Positions 8,096 through 17,706 of a stretch of 38,825 bases of DNA are shown in pieces; the stretch's first letter is position 1; each line of letters opens with the position of its first letter. Origin of the DNA: Bacteroidales bacterium UBA3297 (GTDB lineage: Bacteria > Bacteroidota > Bacteroidia > Bacteroidales > Paludibacteraceae); contig DETD01000021.1 of assembly GCA_002362105.1 (NCBI GenBank), positions 1 to 38,825 of the forward strand, given 5' to 3'. A program made the position numbers and the translations under genes. The notes beneath the pieces are model-generated. The model did no database searches, was not told where the DNA came from, and worked only from the letters and a program-made list of their open reading frames with translations.

Positions 8096-11000
8096 TTATC
8101 TCCTCAACAAAGTGAAATGTCCAGTGAACTGGGTATCGACCTCAGGCAGGTCAATAACATACCAATAATCGGTCGACGGCAGGTCATTTCCGTGATATTC
8201 GCCATTCCACCCGTCAACCGCATCTTTCATCTCGAACAGCAGTTTTCCGTAACGGTTGTATATAAACATGGTCGTATTCGTATATCTGTCGAGATTGCCC
8301 ACAACCCAATTTTCCTCACCCTGGAAGAAGAAACGAGGAAATTCGAGATTGAAAGGAGGAACTTGTAACAGATAGGTCGATTTACAACCGAAATCGTTAG
8401 AGATTTCCACCTCATAAGTCTTTCCGTATCTCACATTACGGAGTATGTCGGACGTAGTTTTTCCCTCACCATTACCATAATCGAAAGAGACAGGCTCCAC
8501 CACGTTTCCAACTATCATTTGGTAGGCATGGTCGTGCAAATCTTCATGGGCCACAATGTGCGGAATCTCCACAACCCTTACGTTTGCATCCATATCTTCC
8601 ACACATACCCCTCTGTAGACGATAACATTGTAGGTAGAAGTAGATTCAGGAGAGACTTCGAGCACTGTAGTATCGCTCAGGATAGAGTCTACCCCAACCA
8701 CCTTCCAAGCAAGGGAGTCGTAAGGCCTGTTAGTAGAAGCCTGCAGATGTGCCACTTCGCCCTCACAAATAATGACATCCTCCACCTGAAGTTCGGCCGG
8801 CTCATCGACCAAGACCTCAGTTTCAGACGCAATCTCGATACAACCCAGTTTCGAAGTAGCCGAAACACGGTACATGGTATTGACAAGAGGCGAATGAACC
8901 ACCTCGTTACTGCCAGATTCCAGCACATGGAACTCCTCTTCGTCGACGCCCTTGCTTTCCCATACAATACCGGCAACATACGGATAGTCGGACGACAGCA
9001 CGACAGGGTTGCCCTGACACACGACAGGAGCCGAAGCCACTACACCAACCACGGACTTCTTCTCGACCTTGGTGCTGACCTCCTTTTCAATAACCGGGCA
9101 CTTAATACCATTGACCGTAAACAGGTAGGTTGCATCGTCTTCCGGTACAACAGACGTGACCAGTTCACTATTGGTGATAACAGCACCGCCTTTCGACCAA
9201 GAGAATGTGTTAGCGTCAGATAACTGTGCATTGGCCACCAGTTTGACAGACGAGCCATCGCAAATCATTTCAGGAAGCGGTTCGAGTTCAACCCCAGCAA
9301 TTTTTTCAACCCCGACACTAACCTGGTTAGAAGTAACACTCTCACACACCAGTTCTCCGGTAGTCGACACCTGGTAATCGGCATTTTGTAAGGCTGTAAT
9401 GGTCACATTCTCGCCCGATTCGTCCATCACCTTATAGTCGGACTCCCCTTCCAGTTTCTGTTTCCACACAAGCGCAGGGGCATGAGTAGCCGCAACAGAA
9501 AGAACCACCTCGGTCCCCTCGCAAACCTCACTCTCGCTCACACTCAACGCAAGCGTAGCCGTATGCTCCACTTTCGTAGCCACTTCTTCTTCAATAACCG
9601 GACACTTATCGCCAGTAACACTGAAGGTGTAGGTTGCATCGTCGGTAGGCGCATCAACCAAGTTCAAATCCTTGTCGCTGAGAAGCACCCCGTTCCTCTT
9701 CCATGCGAAAGCATTGGCAGATCCAAGTTTCGCCTTAGCCTCTAAGTTGACCGACGTGCCCTCGCATATAACAGGCGGCAAACTGCCGAGCGTAACCTCC
9801 GCCTTTTTCTCGACACTAACACCAATCTTCAACTTGTTGGAAACACAAACGTCATCGGTAGCATACAACGAAACTTGCTGGTCGCTCTGAACCTCTTTTA
9901 ACGTATAGCCGGCTTTGGCAGACGACTTCTCATTCCAAATATAAGTGGTAGGCGAACCCGACAACACCTTGACCGACAAGTCCACATCAGTCCCCTCACA
10001 AACCGAAACGTCGCTTATTTGGTCTAGCTTGATAGCCTCATTTACCGTCAACTTAAATTTAATGGTGTCGGACACACAGTTTTCGAATTTGGCAACAAAG
10101 CCATACCACGAAGTTCTGCCCGGATTATCAACCGAAATGCTATTGTCGGACGTAGACTTCAAAAGCGTCCATCCCTTTTTATTGTCAGACTTAACATACC
10201 ATTCGCGTTTATCTACTTTTGCAGTGTTGGTAGGAATAGCCGACAGATTGACAGCCGTTTTCTGGTCAGAGCAAATAATCTGTTCGCTCTTGGCAGGTTT
10301 GAACTTGGCAATCTGACACGGAATATGGCACTCGATAGACACCTTATCGGTGATATAGTATTTTGCACAATCGTTATCGGCCTTACCATTCTTTGCCACC
10401 TGCTTTAAAACATCGTTGTCGGTAGCCAGAATAGCGCGGAAATAGGTAAGTCCCTCGAACGAATCGTCGAAGACAAACGACTTCGACTTTTCGGAATAGT
10501 CTTTCCAAGTCTTGCCATTGCTAGAATACTGCCACATGAAGACATACTTAGAAAAATTTTTGTCCCATTCGTCGGCAAACAGTTTGACAACATGGTCAAT
10601 TTTCGAGCAGTCGTACGCAGACTGGCTTTTTTTGGAGTCAGAGTCAATACCAACCGAAGCCTTAGGCGTAGGTTTATCGTCTAACTGCGAAATAATATCG
10701 GAAACAGAAATATAGTCGCAACCATCGTTAAGCGTACCGTATTTTGCGTATTCCTCCGCCTTTTTCTGGGCCTCGGCAGCCGAGCTGCCACCCGTAACAA
10801 CCAACCTGTACACCTCGGAGCCCTTCTTAGGCCTTTCACGCTCCATAGAAGTTTTTTCAACCCCACTGGCCCCAGAAATCGTCTTCCAGGTATAACCGTC
10901 GTCGGTAGAATACTGCCAAAGGAAATATATTTTGTCGTATATCTTTTTCCACGATTTAAGCAAACTGGTATTTTTCACCGAATAAGTCGGCATACAAGAA

Positions 11001-11797
11001 GAAGACGAACTAGCAACAATATTCGGTTTTTCAACTGTATACTCGTCGTCTCGCTCCAACATAATATCATCGATAACAAAATCATTGCCTGTTGGATTAT
11101 CATAATCATTTAAGATTCTGATTTGAATCTTGTCCCCCGCGCCAGCAACAAATTCTACAGACGACTTTCCCCAATTCTGTACCACATGTGGAAGTACACG
11201 ACCTTTGTCATCATATTCATCAGGCTGCTCCCACCGAGGGACATTATCAGCAGGCACATCATACGATTTCAAAATCTCCGGATTATTGGCATCCTTCACA
11301 TTAAGGACTTGAAGTGTAAAAATAGGAGGTTTATAATTAGAAATAGAAGCTGAATACATACTGAAACGATACTTTCGCTTTTCGCACATCTTGGTTTCTA
11401 CATTGTATTCATATACAACACCTTTTCTCGCAGCCCCGTTCACAACGAGCATAGCGCCATTCGGATTACCAGTATGGTCACGACCTGCGAAAAAATGCTG
11501 CTCTTCAGTTTTGAATCCTTTTCTAATAAAAGACCACTTTGTACTATTCATGATACCATAATGATTCTTATCCAGAAACCAGTCATTGTTAATGGCCAAT
11601 ATATATCCCGGCATGGACATATTCGGGTTTGCAAAACCTCTAACAACAGAGTCTTCCACCACCCCGAAATCGTCTTGCCAGACAACATTGTAGACAGCAT
11701 GTACCTTTTCAGGAACAAGCAATACACAAGAAACAACAAACAAACACAGCCACTTAACCCTATTACCAATAGCTGCTTTTTTGCATCTACAATTCAT
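8096..11797 (-). CDS. Secreted Ig-like repeat protein B with C-terminal T9SS type B (CHU_C-like) sorting domain
   Basis: 1233 residues; the shortest of three paralogues in the window. A signal peptide (ends near KVHA|VYN) is followed by the shared N-terminal domain (about 37-255, closing with FVIDDIMLERDD). Two WQYS modules come next (about 290 and 420), then seven Ig-like repeats opening with ICSD, VCEG, ICEG, VCEG, ICDG, VCQG and ICEG. The C-terminal 85 residues (FPRFFFQGEENWVVG, FIYNRYGKLLFE, WNGEYHGNDLPSTDYWYV, GHFTLLRR) match the gliding-motility-associated CHU_C pattern, the type B signal recognised by the type IX secretion system. The usual TPNgDGxND motif of that domain is replaced by FQGEEN. 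It is probably exported and anchored at the surface. The binding target is unknown. Confidence 0.9.
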   Translation of the reverse strand: MNCRCKKAAIGNRVKWLCLFVVSCVLLVPEKVHAVYNVVWQDDFGVVEDSVVRGFANPNMSMPGYILAINNDWFLDKNHYGIMNSTKWSFIRKGFKTEEQHFFAGRDHTGNPNGAMLVVNGAARKGVVYEYNVETKMCEKRKYRFSMYSASISNYKPPIFTLQVLNVKDANNPEILKSYDVPADNVPRWEQPDEYDDKGRVLPHVVQNWGKSSVEFVAGAGDKIQIRILNDYDNPTGNDFVIDDIMLERDDEYTVEKPNIVASSSSSCMPTYSVKNTSLLKSWKKIYDKIYFLWQYSTDDGYTWKTISGASGVEKTSMERERPKKGSEVYRLVVTGGSSAAEAQKKAEEYAKYGTLNDGCDYISVSDIISQLDDKPTPKASVGIDSDSKKSQSAYDCSKIDHVVKLFADEWDKNFSKYVFMWQYSSNGKTWKDYSEKSKSFVFDDSFEGLTYFRAILATDNDVLKQVAKNGKADNDCAKYYITDKVSIECHIPCQIAKFKPAKSEQIICSDQKTAVNLSAIPTNTAKVDKREWYVKSDNKKGWTLLKSTSDNSISVDNPGRTSWYGFVAKFENCVSDTIKFKLTVNEAIKLDQISDVSVCEGTDVDLSVKVLSGSPTTYIWNEKSSAKAGYTLKEVQSDQQVSLYATDDVCVSNKLKIGVSVEKKAEVTLGSLPPVICEGTSVNLEAKAKLGSANAFAWKRNGVLLSDKDLNLVDAPTDDATYTFSVTGDKCPVIEEEVATKVEHTATLALSVSESEVCEGTEVVLSVAATHAPALVWKQKLEGESDYKVMDESGENVTITALQNADYQVSTTGELVCESVTSNQVSVGVEKIAGVELEPLPEMICDGSSVKLVANAQLSDANTFSWSKGGAVITNSELVTSVVPEDDATYLFTVNGIKCPVIEKEVSTKVEKKSVVGVVASAPVVCQGNPVVLSSDYPYVAGIVWESKGVDEEEFHVLESGSNEVVHSPLVNTMYRVSATSKLGCIEIASETEVLVDEPAELQVEDVIICEGEVAHLQASTNRPYDSLAWKVVGVDSILSDTTVLEVSPESTSTYNVIVYRGVCVEDMDANVRVVEIPHIVAHEDLHDHAYQMIVGNVVEPVSFDYGNGEGKTTSDILRNVRYGKTYEVEISNDFGCKSTYLLQVPPFNLEFPRFFFQGEENWVVGNLDRYTNTTMFIYNRYGKLLFEMKDAVDGWNGEYHGNDLPSTDYWYVIDLPEVDTQFTGHFTLLRR

Positions 11798-11858
11798 TTT
11801 TCTTCTTTGTATGTATAATTTAATTAAAAAATCTTTAAAGCACCAAAATATTTAAGTA

Positions 11859-11866
11859 CAAAGGTA
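11859..11866 (-). promoter_or_regulatory. Predicted -7 box of the repeat gene B promoter
   Basis: The minus strand reads TACCTTTG, a TAnnTTTG match about 60 bases before the ATG at 11797. ATTTTATTGTT (plus strand, 11875-11885) lies 8 bases upstream of the box, exactly as for paralogue A. Confidence 0.55.
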
Positions 11867-11950
11867 CTGATTTTATTTTATTGTTGCTTTTAAAATAGTC
11901 TATAAAATAAAATCAAACTAAGACAAAACATAAAATTTCCACTTACAACA

Positions 11951-11982
11951 TAAAAAAATCCCTCCACTTGCGTGGAGGGATT
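11951..11982 (-). terminator. Intrinsic terminator of the alpha-2-macroglobulin gene
   Basis: On the minus strand an 11-base-pair perfect stem (AATCCCTCCAC/GTGGAGGGATT, four-base loop) is followed directly by a run of seven T. It lies about 80 bases after the stop at 12062 and separates that gene from repeat gene B on the same strand. Confidence 0.92.
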
Positions 11983-12061
11983 ACCCAGAAATAGAGAGAT
12001 AAACCAGAATACCGGCTATACCCCACCTATGTTTTATTCATACAGTTCGCCAACACGAATA

Positions 12062-15000
12062 TCACTTCACATCGACATAAGAAGAAGCCGAGTTGGCACG
12101 AACCGACTTGTCGTACATAGCTTCCACCTTCACGGCAGGCAAATAGAAATGTCCGCTATAAGTTGCGCAAAGATTAACGACAAAAGTCTTGCTACCACCA
12201 GCATCCAAATCGTTAATGTAACTGTAAACACGGTCATCGCGGAAGTCACGATAAAGATTCTGGTCACTCGACGAAACATCGTCGCTGTAACGTGTATTCA
12301 AGATTTCCCATCCAGAAGGGAAAATTTGAGTAACAGCCAGGTTCTGCACCTTCTTTGACCCCGTATTACGCACAACAACAACCGCCTTAAAGTTCTTTCC
12401 CTTGTTAAGAGAAGATACGCTGATAGGCTGATTATTATCGTCGACATAATTAACCTTAAGGTCGAGACCATACGCACAAGGAGCAATTTCGCCAGGCTTT
12501 GCCACACACTCGGTAGTAACCTTCACAAAGAGGGTTGAACTGCCATTGTTCTTAACAGCCACTTGTTTAGAGCCTGCCGCCGCGTCTTTCACGAAGTTGT
12601 CGGTCCACATCACCTTGGCAGCATTCACCTTCTGGCTCTTCGCATCGGCCTTCACATCGGCAACAATCTTGCCATCGACCATATACTTCTGGTTGTACTT
12701 AGAAGCAGCGACAAGGGCAAACGCAGTTGACTGTGTAGAAAGCCACTTATCGGAATTGAGTTCATCTGCAATCTGCTCATACAATTCGGTAGCCTGACTC
12801 TGCTTATTCTGGTGAACGGTAGCGAGTAACTTGATTGCAGCTGTACGCAACGGACTAGAGAAGCAGTAGTTGTAATAGTCGTCGTTGCCGGCGTTAGGAG
12901 CCGCAGCAACCAACTGGTTGGCCACATCGGGGTGACCAGATTGAGCATAAGCAGCAGCCAGCAACCAGCAAGCCTGTTCGTTAAGAACCGATTTGGCCTC
13001 CTTCAAACGGTTCATCGCACCTAATTCGGGTTGACCAGCAAGCGCAAGGACATAGAGACGATAAGCCTGGTCGACACTGTTATAGGAATAACTTGCATCG
13101 TTAGACTTCCAACCCTTAGCCTTCGATTTAAGGAAGCTAATAGCATCGCTACGCAAGTTAGACGGAACAACATACCCCTTCTTCTCGGCCTCGACCAAGA
13201 AGTGTGAGGCATAGGTTGAAGCCCAGTACGAAGTCACATACTTGCCGCCCGGCCAGTAAGAGAAGCCACCACCAGCAACCTGATAGAGTTTCAACCGTTC
13301 AATTGTCTGCTTAACAGCGTCGGCGGCATCTGCCTTCTGCGCATCGTCGAGCTGTGTATAGTCACCCATAAAGAGTTGTGGGAACGCTTTAGAAGTAATC
13401 TGTTCAACACATCCGTGAGGGTACCCTACCAAATACTTCAGACGGCGGGCCAGATTGATTGGCTTAACCGTACTGATGTCGATATCGAGAGCATTGGTAC
13501 CATCAATACCCACAAGGTTAATGTTCTGACTCCAACTCTTACCCGCAGGCACTGTAGCCGAATAGAAATTGATTTGCGGTTCGGCAATAGAACGGATAGT
13601 GATGTCGGTAGTATAGTCGGCAGAATACCGGCCAGCCTTAGCATCGATACTTACCCGTCCGACACCGGCCTTATCGTTAACCCGAACCCGGAAAGTAACC
13701 GTCTGGTCACCCTGAGTAGGAAGATTGACCGTCTTTTTATCAGGTCCGACAATTGTCAGTTTATCGTCAGTTTTCAAAGAGACACTGACATTACCGATAC
13801 CGTCTTTAGAGGCGAAGACACTAACCGGCACATCCATCTCCTCGCCCACACCAATGGTACGAGGGAGAGTACCCAGCAGCATAACCGGCTTGCGGACGAG
13901 AACACTCTTCTCGCTGCTACCAAACGACTTTTCGCCATCGGTGGCAACCACCATCACACGCACACGGCCATTGTAGTTAGGCATGTGCATATTGTGAGTA
14001 ACCGATTTACCCTTCTTAAGAAGGAAAGGACCTACCATCTTCACAACCGGAGTGAAACGGTTAACGATAGACTTCGGAGCATTGCTGTTTTCATCGTCAC
14101 CACCAATACTGAACACCTGTTCGAAGCGTCCACCAAAAGCACCAGCCACATAGCTGTACATATCCCACATACGCATATTCATAGCCTCACGCGCATTGAA
14201 GTGTTTCCATGGATCAGGCGTTTTGAAGTGGGTCAGGTCGAGCAGACCCTCGTCGACGATAGCCAACGTATAAGCCATTTCCTTACCATTCTTTTCGCTC
14301 ACCTTCACAGTGAAGTCGCCATCAGGAACAAGTTCGTCGTCCATCTTCACCTCAGGAATCAACACACTTTCAGGATCGCTGACCATAACATTGCGAACCC
14401 CATAAATACGGATAGGCACATCGTTGAGCGTATTTCCGTGCGGTTGCAACACCGTAGCACAGAGGTAGGCATTCGGCTGCATTTCAGGTGTGATTTCAAT
14501 TTCAACAGTGGTTTCACCATCCTTACACTCGTAATTCTTGGTAAAGAGCACCTCGGTAGCGTTGCAGACCGAAATAATCGCCCTACACTCCTTAGAAGAA
14601 GGAATAACCACCTTCATTTTGTCGCCCGGCTTATAAGTATTCTTATCGACCGCAAACTTGAACGTAGTAGAGTTGCCATTCTGTTCAACGCTACGGCCCT
14701 CCATATAGTCGAAGTAGGCAGTAGTGAGCGCAACATGTCCACTTTCAACGTCACGGGCCACAAAAGCATAAGAACCCCACTCGCCATCGGAAGGAGCGAA
14801 ATCGACAGCAGCCGTACCTTTCGAATCGGTAACGACGTTCTTTCTAACAATAGGCTTTAAACCCTTATTCTCGATGTAGTTGGCCACATTTCTGCTATCG
14901 GACTCATACCACCAGTACCAATCGACCTTGACAATAGAGAATTCGACCTTGTGGTTAGCACAAGGCTTACCCTGCGGATTAACCACCACGACATTGACCT

Positions 15001-17611
15001 TATGGTTTCTACCGGTTGGCAGATAATAAGAATCGGTTTGAGGGGCAGCAACACCCACGAAACTAGCGTAAGGCGAATACTTTGTAGAGGTTACATCGGT
15101 ACTAAACTCACCAGAAGGTTCGAACACTTTCGTAACGAACTCACACTTAATCATGGTTGTGGCATTAGCCAACTTCGACGTATTGACAGACACAACCCCC
15201 TGACCATTGGCATTGAGTTTGCCATTTGCAACAGCAACATCCTGTTCATTGAGATAATCGCTATTAGCATCGAAAGAATACTTCTCGTAACCTTTGAACG
15301 TATTGCTTGTAGAGCGGAAGTTAGCGGTAACATCGTAATTGAGGTTTCCGGCCCTGCCACCATGCAGCCACTCGGAAGAAAGGACAGCAGAAGCTGCCGA
15401 CTTCGTAAGCACTTCAGGCAACTTCAGGTCAATTTTCAAACGGTTCGGCTTGATTGTCTCCACACGAATCGACTTCTCGAAAGTAGCACCACCAACCTGC
15501 ACCTTCGCATTCCACATACCCGTAGGCGCATCTTCAGCAATAGGCAGGGTGAACTTATACAACCCCTTAATACCGGCAGAGCGGTTAGACACCTGACGCG
15601 CATACTGCTGTCCGGAAGGATTCCTTAAGGAGAGGATGACCGGATGGTTTTCAGGGAACAGTTTCGCCCTGTCGACAAACATAAAACCAAGGTGAAGGGT
15701 ATCGCCCGGACGACGCACACCACGTTCACAATAGATGAAGCCGTTGACCCCGTCGCGCATAGAGGCACCCGACACATCGAACGCACTCATAGAAAGTGAA
15801 TTGTTCTCGCCTAACTTGAGGTAGCACTTTTCCTTACCCTTCTGCGCCACCACATAGTACGGAGCCTGACCATTTTCAGACTTGTAGAAGGCGACACCAT
15901 CGGAATTCGACTCAACCGAAGCAATCTGCTGATTCTGCAAATTGAAGAAATTGACCGTAACCCCCTTCTCAGGAAGAGCCGTCACAAGGTTGTTGGTAAA
16001 TACAGTCACCGACTCGCTATTACCCAGAGCCGCCAGACCAATGTTGGTAGCCAACACATTACGTCCGACAACATTATCCCTTTCATAAAAAGCCGCCTTC
16101 GAAGGGTCTTTAGCATCCTTGTTGTATTCTTCCCAACTGTCGTACTCGTCGTACCAGCTGCTATAGCCATCCTTCATAGTAGAGCCCGTGCTGTACCAAG
16201 AAGAATAGCTGTTGAAGCGTTTGCATTCCTTTATAAACTCACGCTCGTCATCGGCAATAATTTCAGCCTTTGTAGGAGCCTCGTAATCGGGATTAGGCCA
16301 TGCGGAAAGACGCTGGTCGAAAGACAACTCCACACGGTAGACCGCACCCGGCTCCATCTCGATCAGCTTTTTCAAATCGATGGCATAAGTGCCACAACTT
16401 GTAAGGTCGACAGACGGATCATCGTCGAAGAAAATAGTTTTACGGCAAAGCGGACGGGCCAGACAGCGCATATTCTCATAATTATCGAGATTACCGTTCT
16501 GCATGAAGATACCCATGTTATTTTCAAACACTTTCAATACACGAACGGTAACGCCACGAAGATAGGTAGCCCGGAACGGAATATTAACATGGTCGGACAA
16601 AGGCACCACCACGTTGTTGTCTACAAAGCTAACCGCAGGCTCCAGTTTCTTTATTTCCACCTCTTTGGTGACATTTCTACCCAGTCTGATGCCACTAGCG
16701 CTCTTCACATCGGCACTAATTTCCACATGGATAAGCGTAATGTTTTCAGAAACATCGGGATAAAGTTTCATTTTGTTACCGTGCACATCAACCGCCTTCG
16801 ACTGTACGTTCTCCCTGATTTTTGCAAGACCAATCATATTCTGCTTGCTCAAATTCTTAGTGAACGTTACCTCGACATACTTCTCGGGAGCCTGGTTATA
16901 GACAACCGAATAGACATCGAACGTCGTCTTTGAGGGGATAGAGACATCGATAAGCGAACCTTTCTCGATACCCAGCTGATTGTCACCCACAGCCAACGAC
17001 AGATTGTGGTCAGCGTCGCGGGAAAGCACATTAGCGATAGTAAGTTTGTGCGAACGGCCGTCGGAAGTATGCGACCATTTCGCGTTTACACCAGCCTCCG
17101 AAATCAGAACCGCACTTTCCACATCGTAGTTCTTTTCGGGCTCAGACGTCACGACCACAAACTCACAAGAGTAGATATTGTCGTCCTTGGCATCGCATTC
17201 CAAGTTTACAAGCTTGGCGCGCATAGCCGGTTTAATGGTGCGGAAAGAATAAGAGAACTTATCCACATCATCATCATTAAAAATCTTACCCAGGTTTGTC
17301 GTCACGGTGTATTCGGTAGCACGTTCAAGTTCAGTCTCCGGATCAAACACAATTGTGTGTTTATCCTGAAGACGGAAAGTGCCCTTTACACCAGGCTTAA
17401 TTTCACAAACCTCGTTCAGATCACCACTATAGTTAACCTCTTGAGACAAGATTAACATCGGTTCGGAAAAGCGAGAGATTTGTCCCTCGGTACAGGCAAC
17501 CACATATTTGTTAGCCACCATGTCATTTCCATCGCCGGAACATGAGTTCAGCGCCGCCAAACTCATAATTGTCATAAAGACAGGCAACAAAAAGATTTTT
17601 AAATATTTCAT
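12062..17611 (-). CDS. Bacterial alpha-2-macroglobulin family lipoprotein (thioester type)
   Basis: 1849 residues when started at the ATG at 17611. That start gives a proper lipoprotein signal (MKYLKIFLLP, lipobox LNSC, Cys24); the longer frame up to 17689 crosses the promoter region of the divergent gene. The order is typical: N-terminal MG domains, an A2M_N segment (GFIYCERGVRRPGDTLHLGF), the bait region and A2M core (IVDEGLLDLTHFKTPDPWKH), then the thioester motif GCVEQ with Cys1401 and Gln1404. The alpha-helical complement-like domain (YWPGGKYVTSYWASTYASHFL) and a C-terminal receptor-binding-like domain follow. Such proteins trap attacking proteases in the periplasm or at the envelope. 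In Proteobacteria the gene is paired with pbpC, as here, though divergently. It is slightly longer than the E. coli protein. Confidence 0.95.
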   Translation of the reverse strand: MKYLKIFLLPVFMTIMSLAALNSCSGDGNDMVANKYVVACTEGQISRFSEPMLILSQEVNYSGDLNEVCEIKPGVKGTFRLQDKHTIVFDPETELERATEYTVTTNLGKIFNDDDVDKFSYSFRTIKPAMRAKLVNLECDAKDDNIYSCEFVVVTSEPEKNYDVESAVLISEAGVNAKWSHTSDGRSHKLTIANVLSRDADHNLSLAVGDNQLGIEKGSLIDVSIPSKTTFDVYSVVYNQAPEKYVEVTFTKNLSKQNMIGLAKIRENVQSKAVDVHGNKMKLYPDVSENITLIHVEISADVKSASGIRLGRNVTKEVEIKKLEPAVSFVDNNVVVPLSDHVNIPFRATYLRGVTVRVLKVFENNMGIFMQNGNLDNYENMRCLARPLCRKTIFFDDDPSVDLTSCGTYAIDLKKLIEMEPGAVYRVELSFDQRLSAWPNPDYEAPTKAEIIADDEREFIKECKRFNSYSSWYSTGSTMKDGYSSWYDEYDSWEEYNKDAKDPSKAAFYERDNVVGRNVLATNIGLAALGNSESVTVFTNNLVTALPEKGVTVNFFNLQNQQIASVESNSDGVAFYKSENGQAPYYVVAQKGKEKCYLKLGENNSLSMSAFDVSGASMRDGVNGFIYCERGVRRPGDTLHLGFMFVDRAKLFPENHPVILSLRNPSGQQYARQVSNRSAGIKGLYKFTLPIAEDAPTGMWNAKVQVGGATFEKSIRVETIKPNRLKIDLKLPEVLTKSAASAVLSSEWLHGGRAGNLNYDVTANFRSTSNTFKGYEKYSFDANSDYLNEQDVAVANGKLNANGQGVVSVNTSKLANATTMIKCEFVTKVFEPSGEFSTDVTSTKYSPYASFVGVAAPQTDSYYLPTGRNHKVNVVVVNPQGKPCANHKVEFSIVKVDWYWWYESDSRNVANYIENKGLKPIVRKNVVTDSKGTAAVDFAPSDGEWGSYAFVARDVESGHVALTTAYFDYMEGRSVEQNGNSTTFKFAVDKNTYKPGDKMKVVIPSSKECRAIISVCNATEVLFTKNYECKDGETTVEIEITPEMQPNAYLCATVLQPHGNTLNDVPIRIYGVRNVMVSDPESVLIPEVKMDDELVPDGDFTVKVSEKNGKEMAYTLAIVDEGLLDLTHFKTPDPWKHFNAREAMNMRMWDMYSYVAGAFGGRFEQVFSIGGDDENSNAPKSIVNRFTPVVKMVGPFLLKKGKSVTHNMHMPNYNGRVRVMVVATDGEKSFGSSEKSVLVRKPVMLLGTLPRTIGVGEEMDVPVSVFASKDGIGNVSVSLKTDDKLTIVGPDKKTVNLPTQGDQTVTFRVRVNDKAGVGRVSIDAKAGRYSADYTTDITIRSIAEPQINFYSATVPAGKSWSQNINLVGIDGTNALDIDISTVKPINLARRLKYLVGYPHGCVEQITSKAFPQLFMGDYTQLDDAQKADAADAVKQTIERLKLYQVAGGGFSYWPGGKYVTSYWASTYASHFLVEAEKKGYVVPSNLRSDAISFLKSKAKGWKSNDASYSYNSVDQAYRLYVLALAGQPELGAMNRLKEAKSVLNEQACWLLAAAYAQSGHPDVANQLVAAAPNAGNDDYYNYCFSSPLRTAAIKLLATVHQNKQSQATELYEQIADELNSDKWLSTQSTAFALVAASKYNQKYMVDGKIVADVKADAKSQKVNAAKVMWTDNFVKDAAAGSKQVAVKNNGSSTLFVKVTTECVAKPGEIAPCAYGLDLKVNYVDDNNQPISVSSLNKGKNFKAVVVVRNTGSKKVQNLAVTQIFPSGWEILNTRYSDDVSSSDQNLYRDFRDDRVYSYINDLDAGGSKTFVVNLCATYSGHFYLPAVKVEAMYDKSVRANSASSYVDVK

Positions 17612-17622
17612 AAAAAAAATTA

Positions 17623-17630
17623 TAACTTTG
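17623..17630 (+). promoter_or_regulatory. Predicted -7 box of the pbpC promoter
   Basis: TAACTTTG matches the TAnnTTTG consensus about 75 bases before the pbpC ATG. It lies only 12 bases from the divergent alpha-2-macroglobulin start, so the two genes must share a very compact control region. No clear -33 TTTG is visible. Confidence 0.5.
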
Positions 17631-17706
17631 CTTAAAGTTAGTAAAAAAGCATTTTTTATTGGAATAGCAACTGGAGTTTTTTTCAACAATTCTGTAGCAG
17701 AATAAA

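Noticed and set aside
13376..14860. 494-codon open frame on the plus strand
   Set aside because: It lies antisense within the well-supported alpha-2-macroglobulin gene, is rich in H, R, T and N typical of an antisense shadow, and matches no family.
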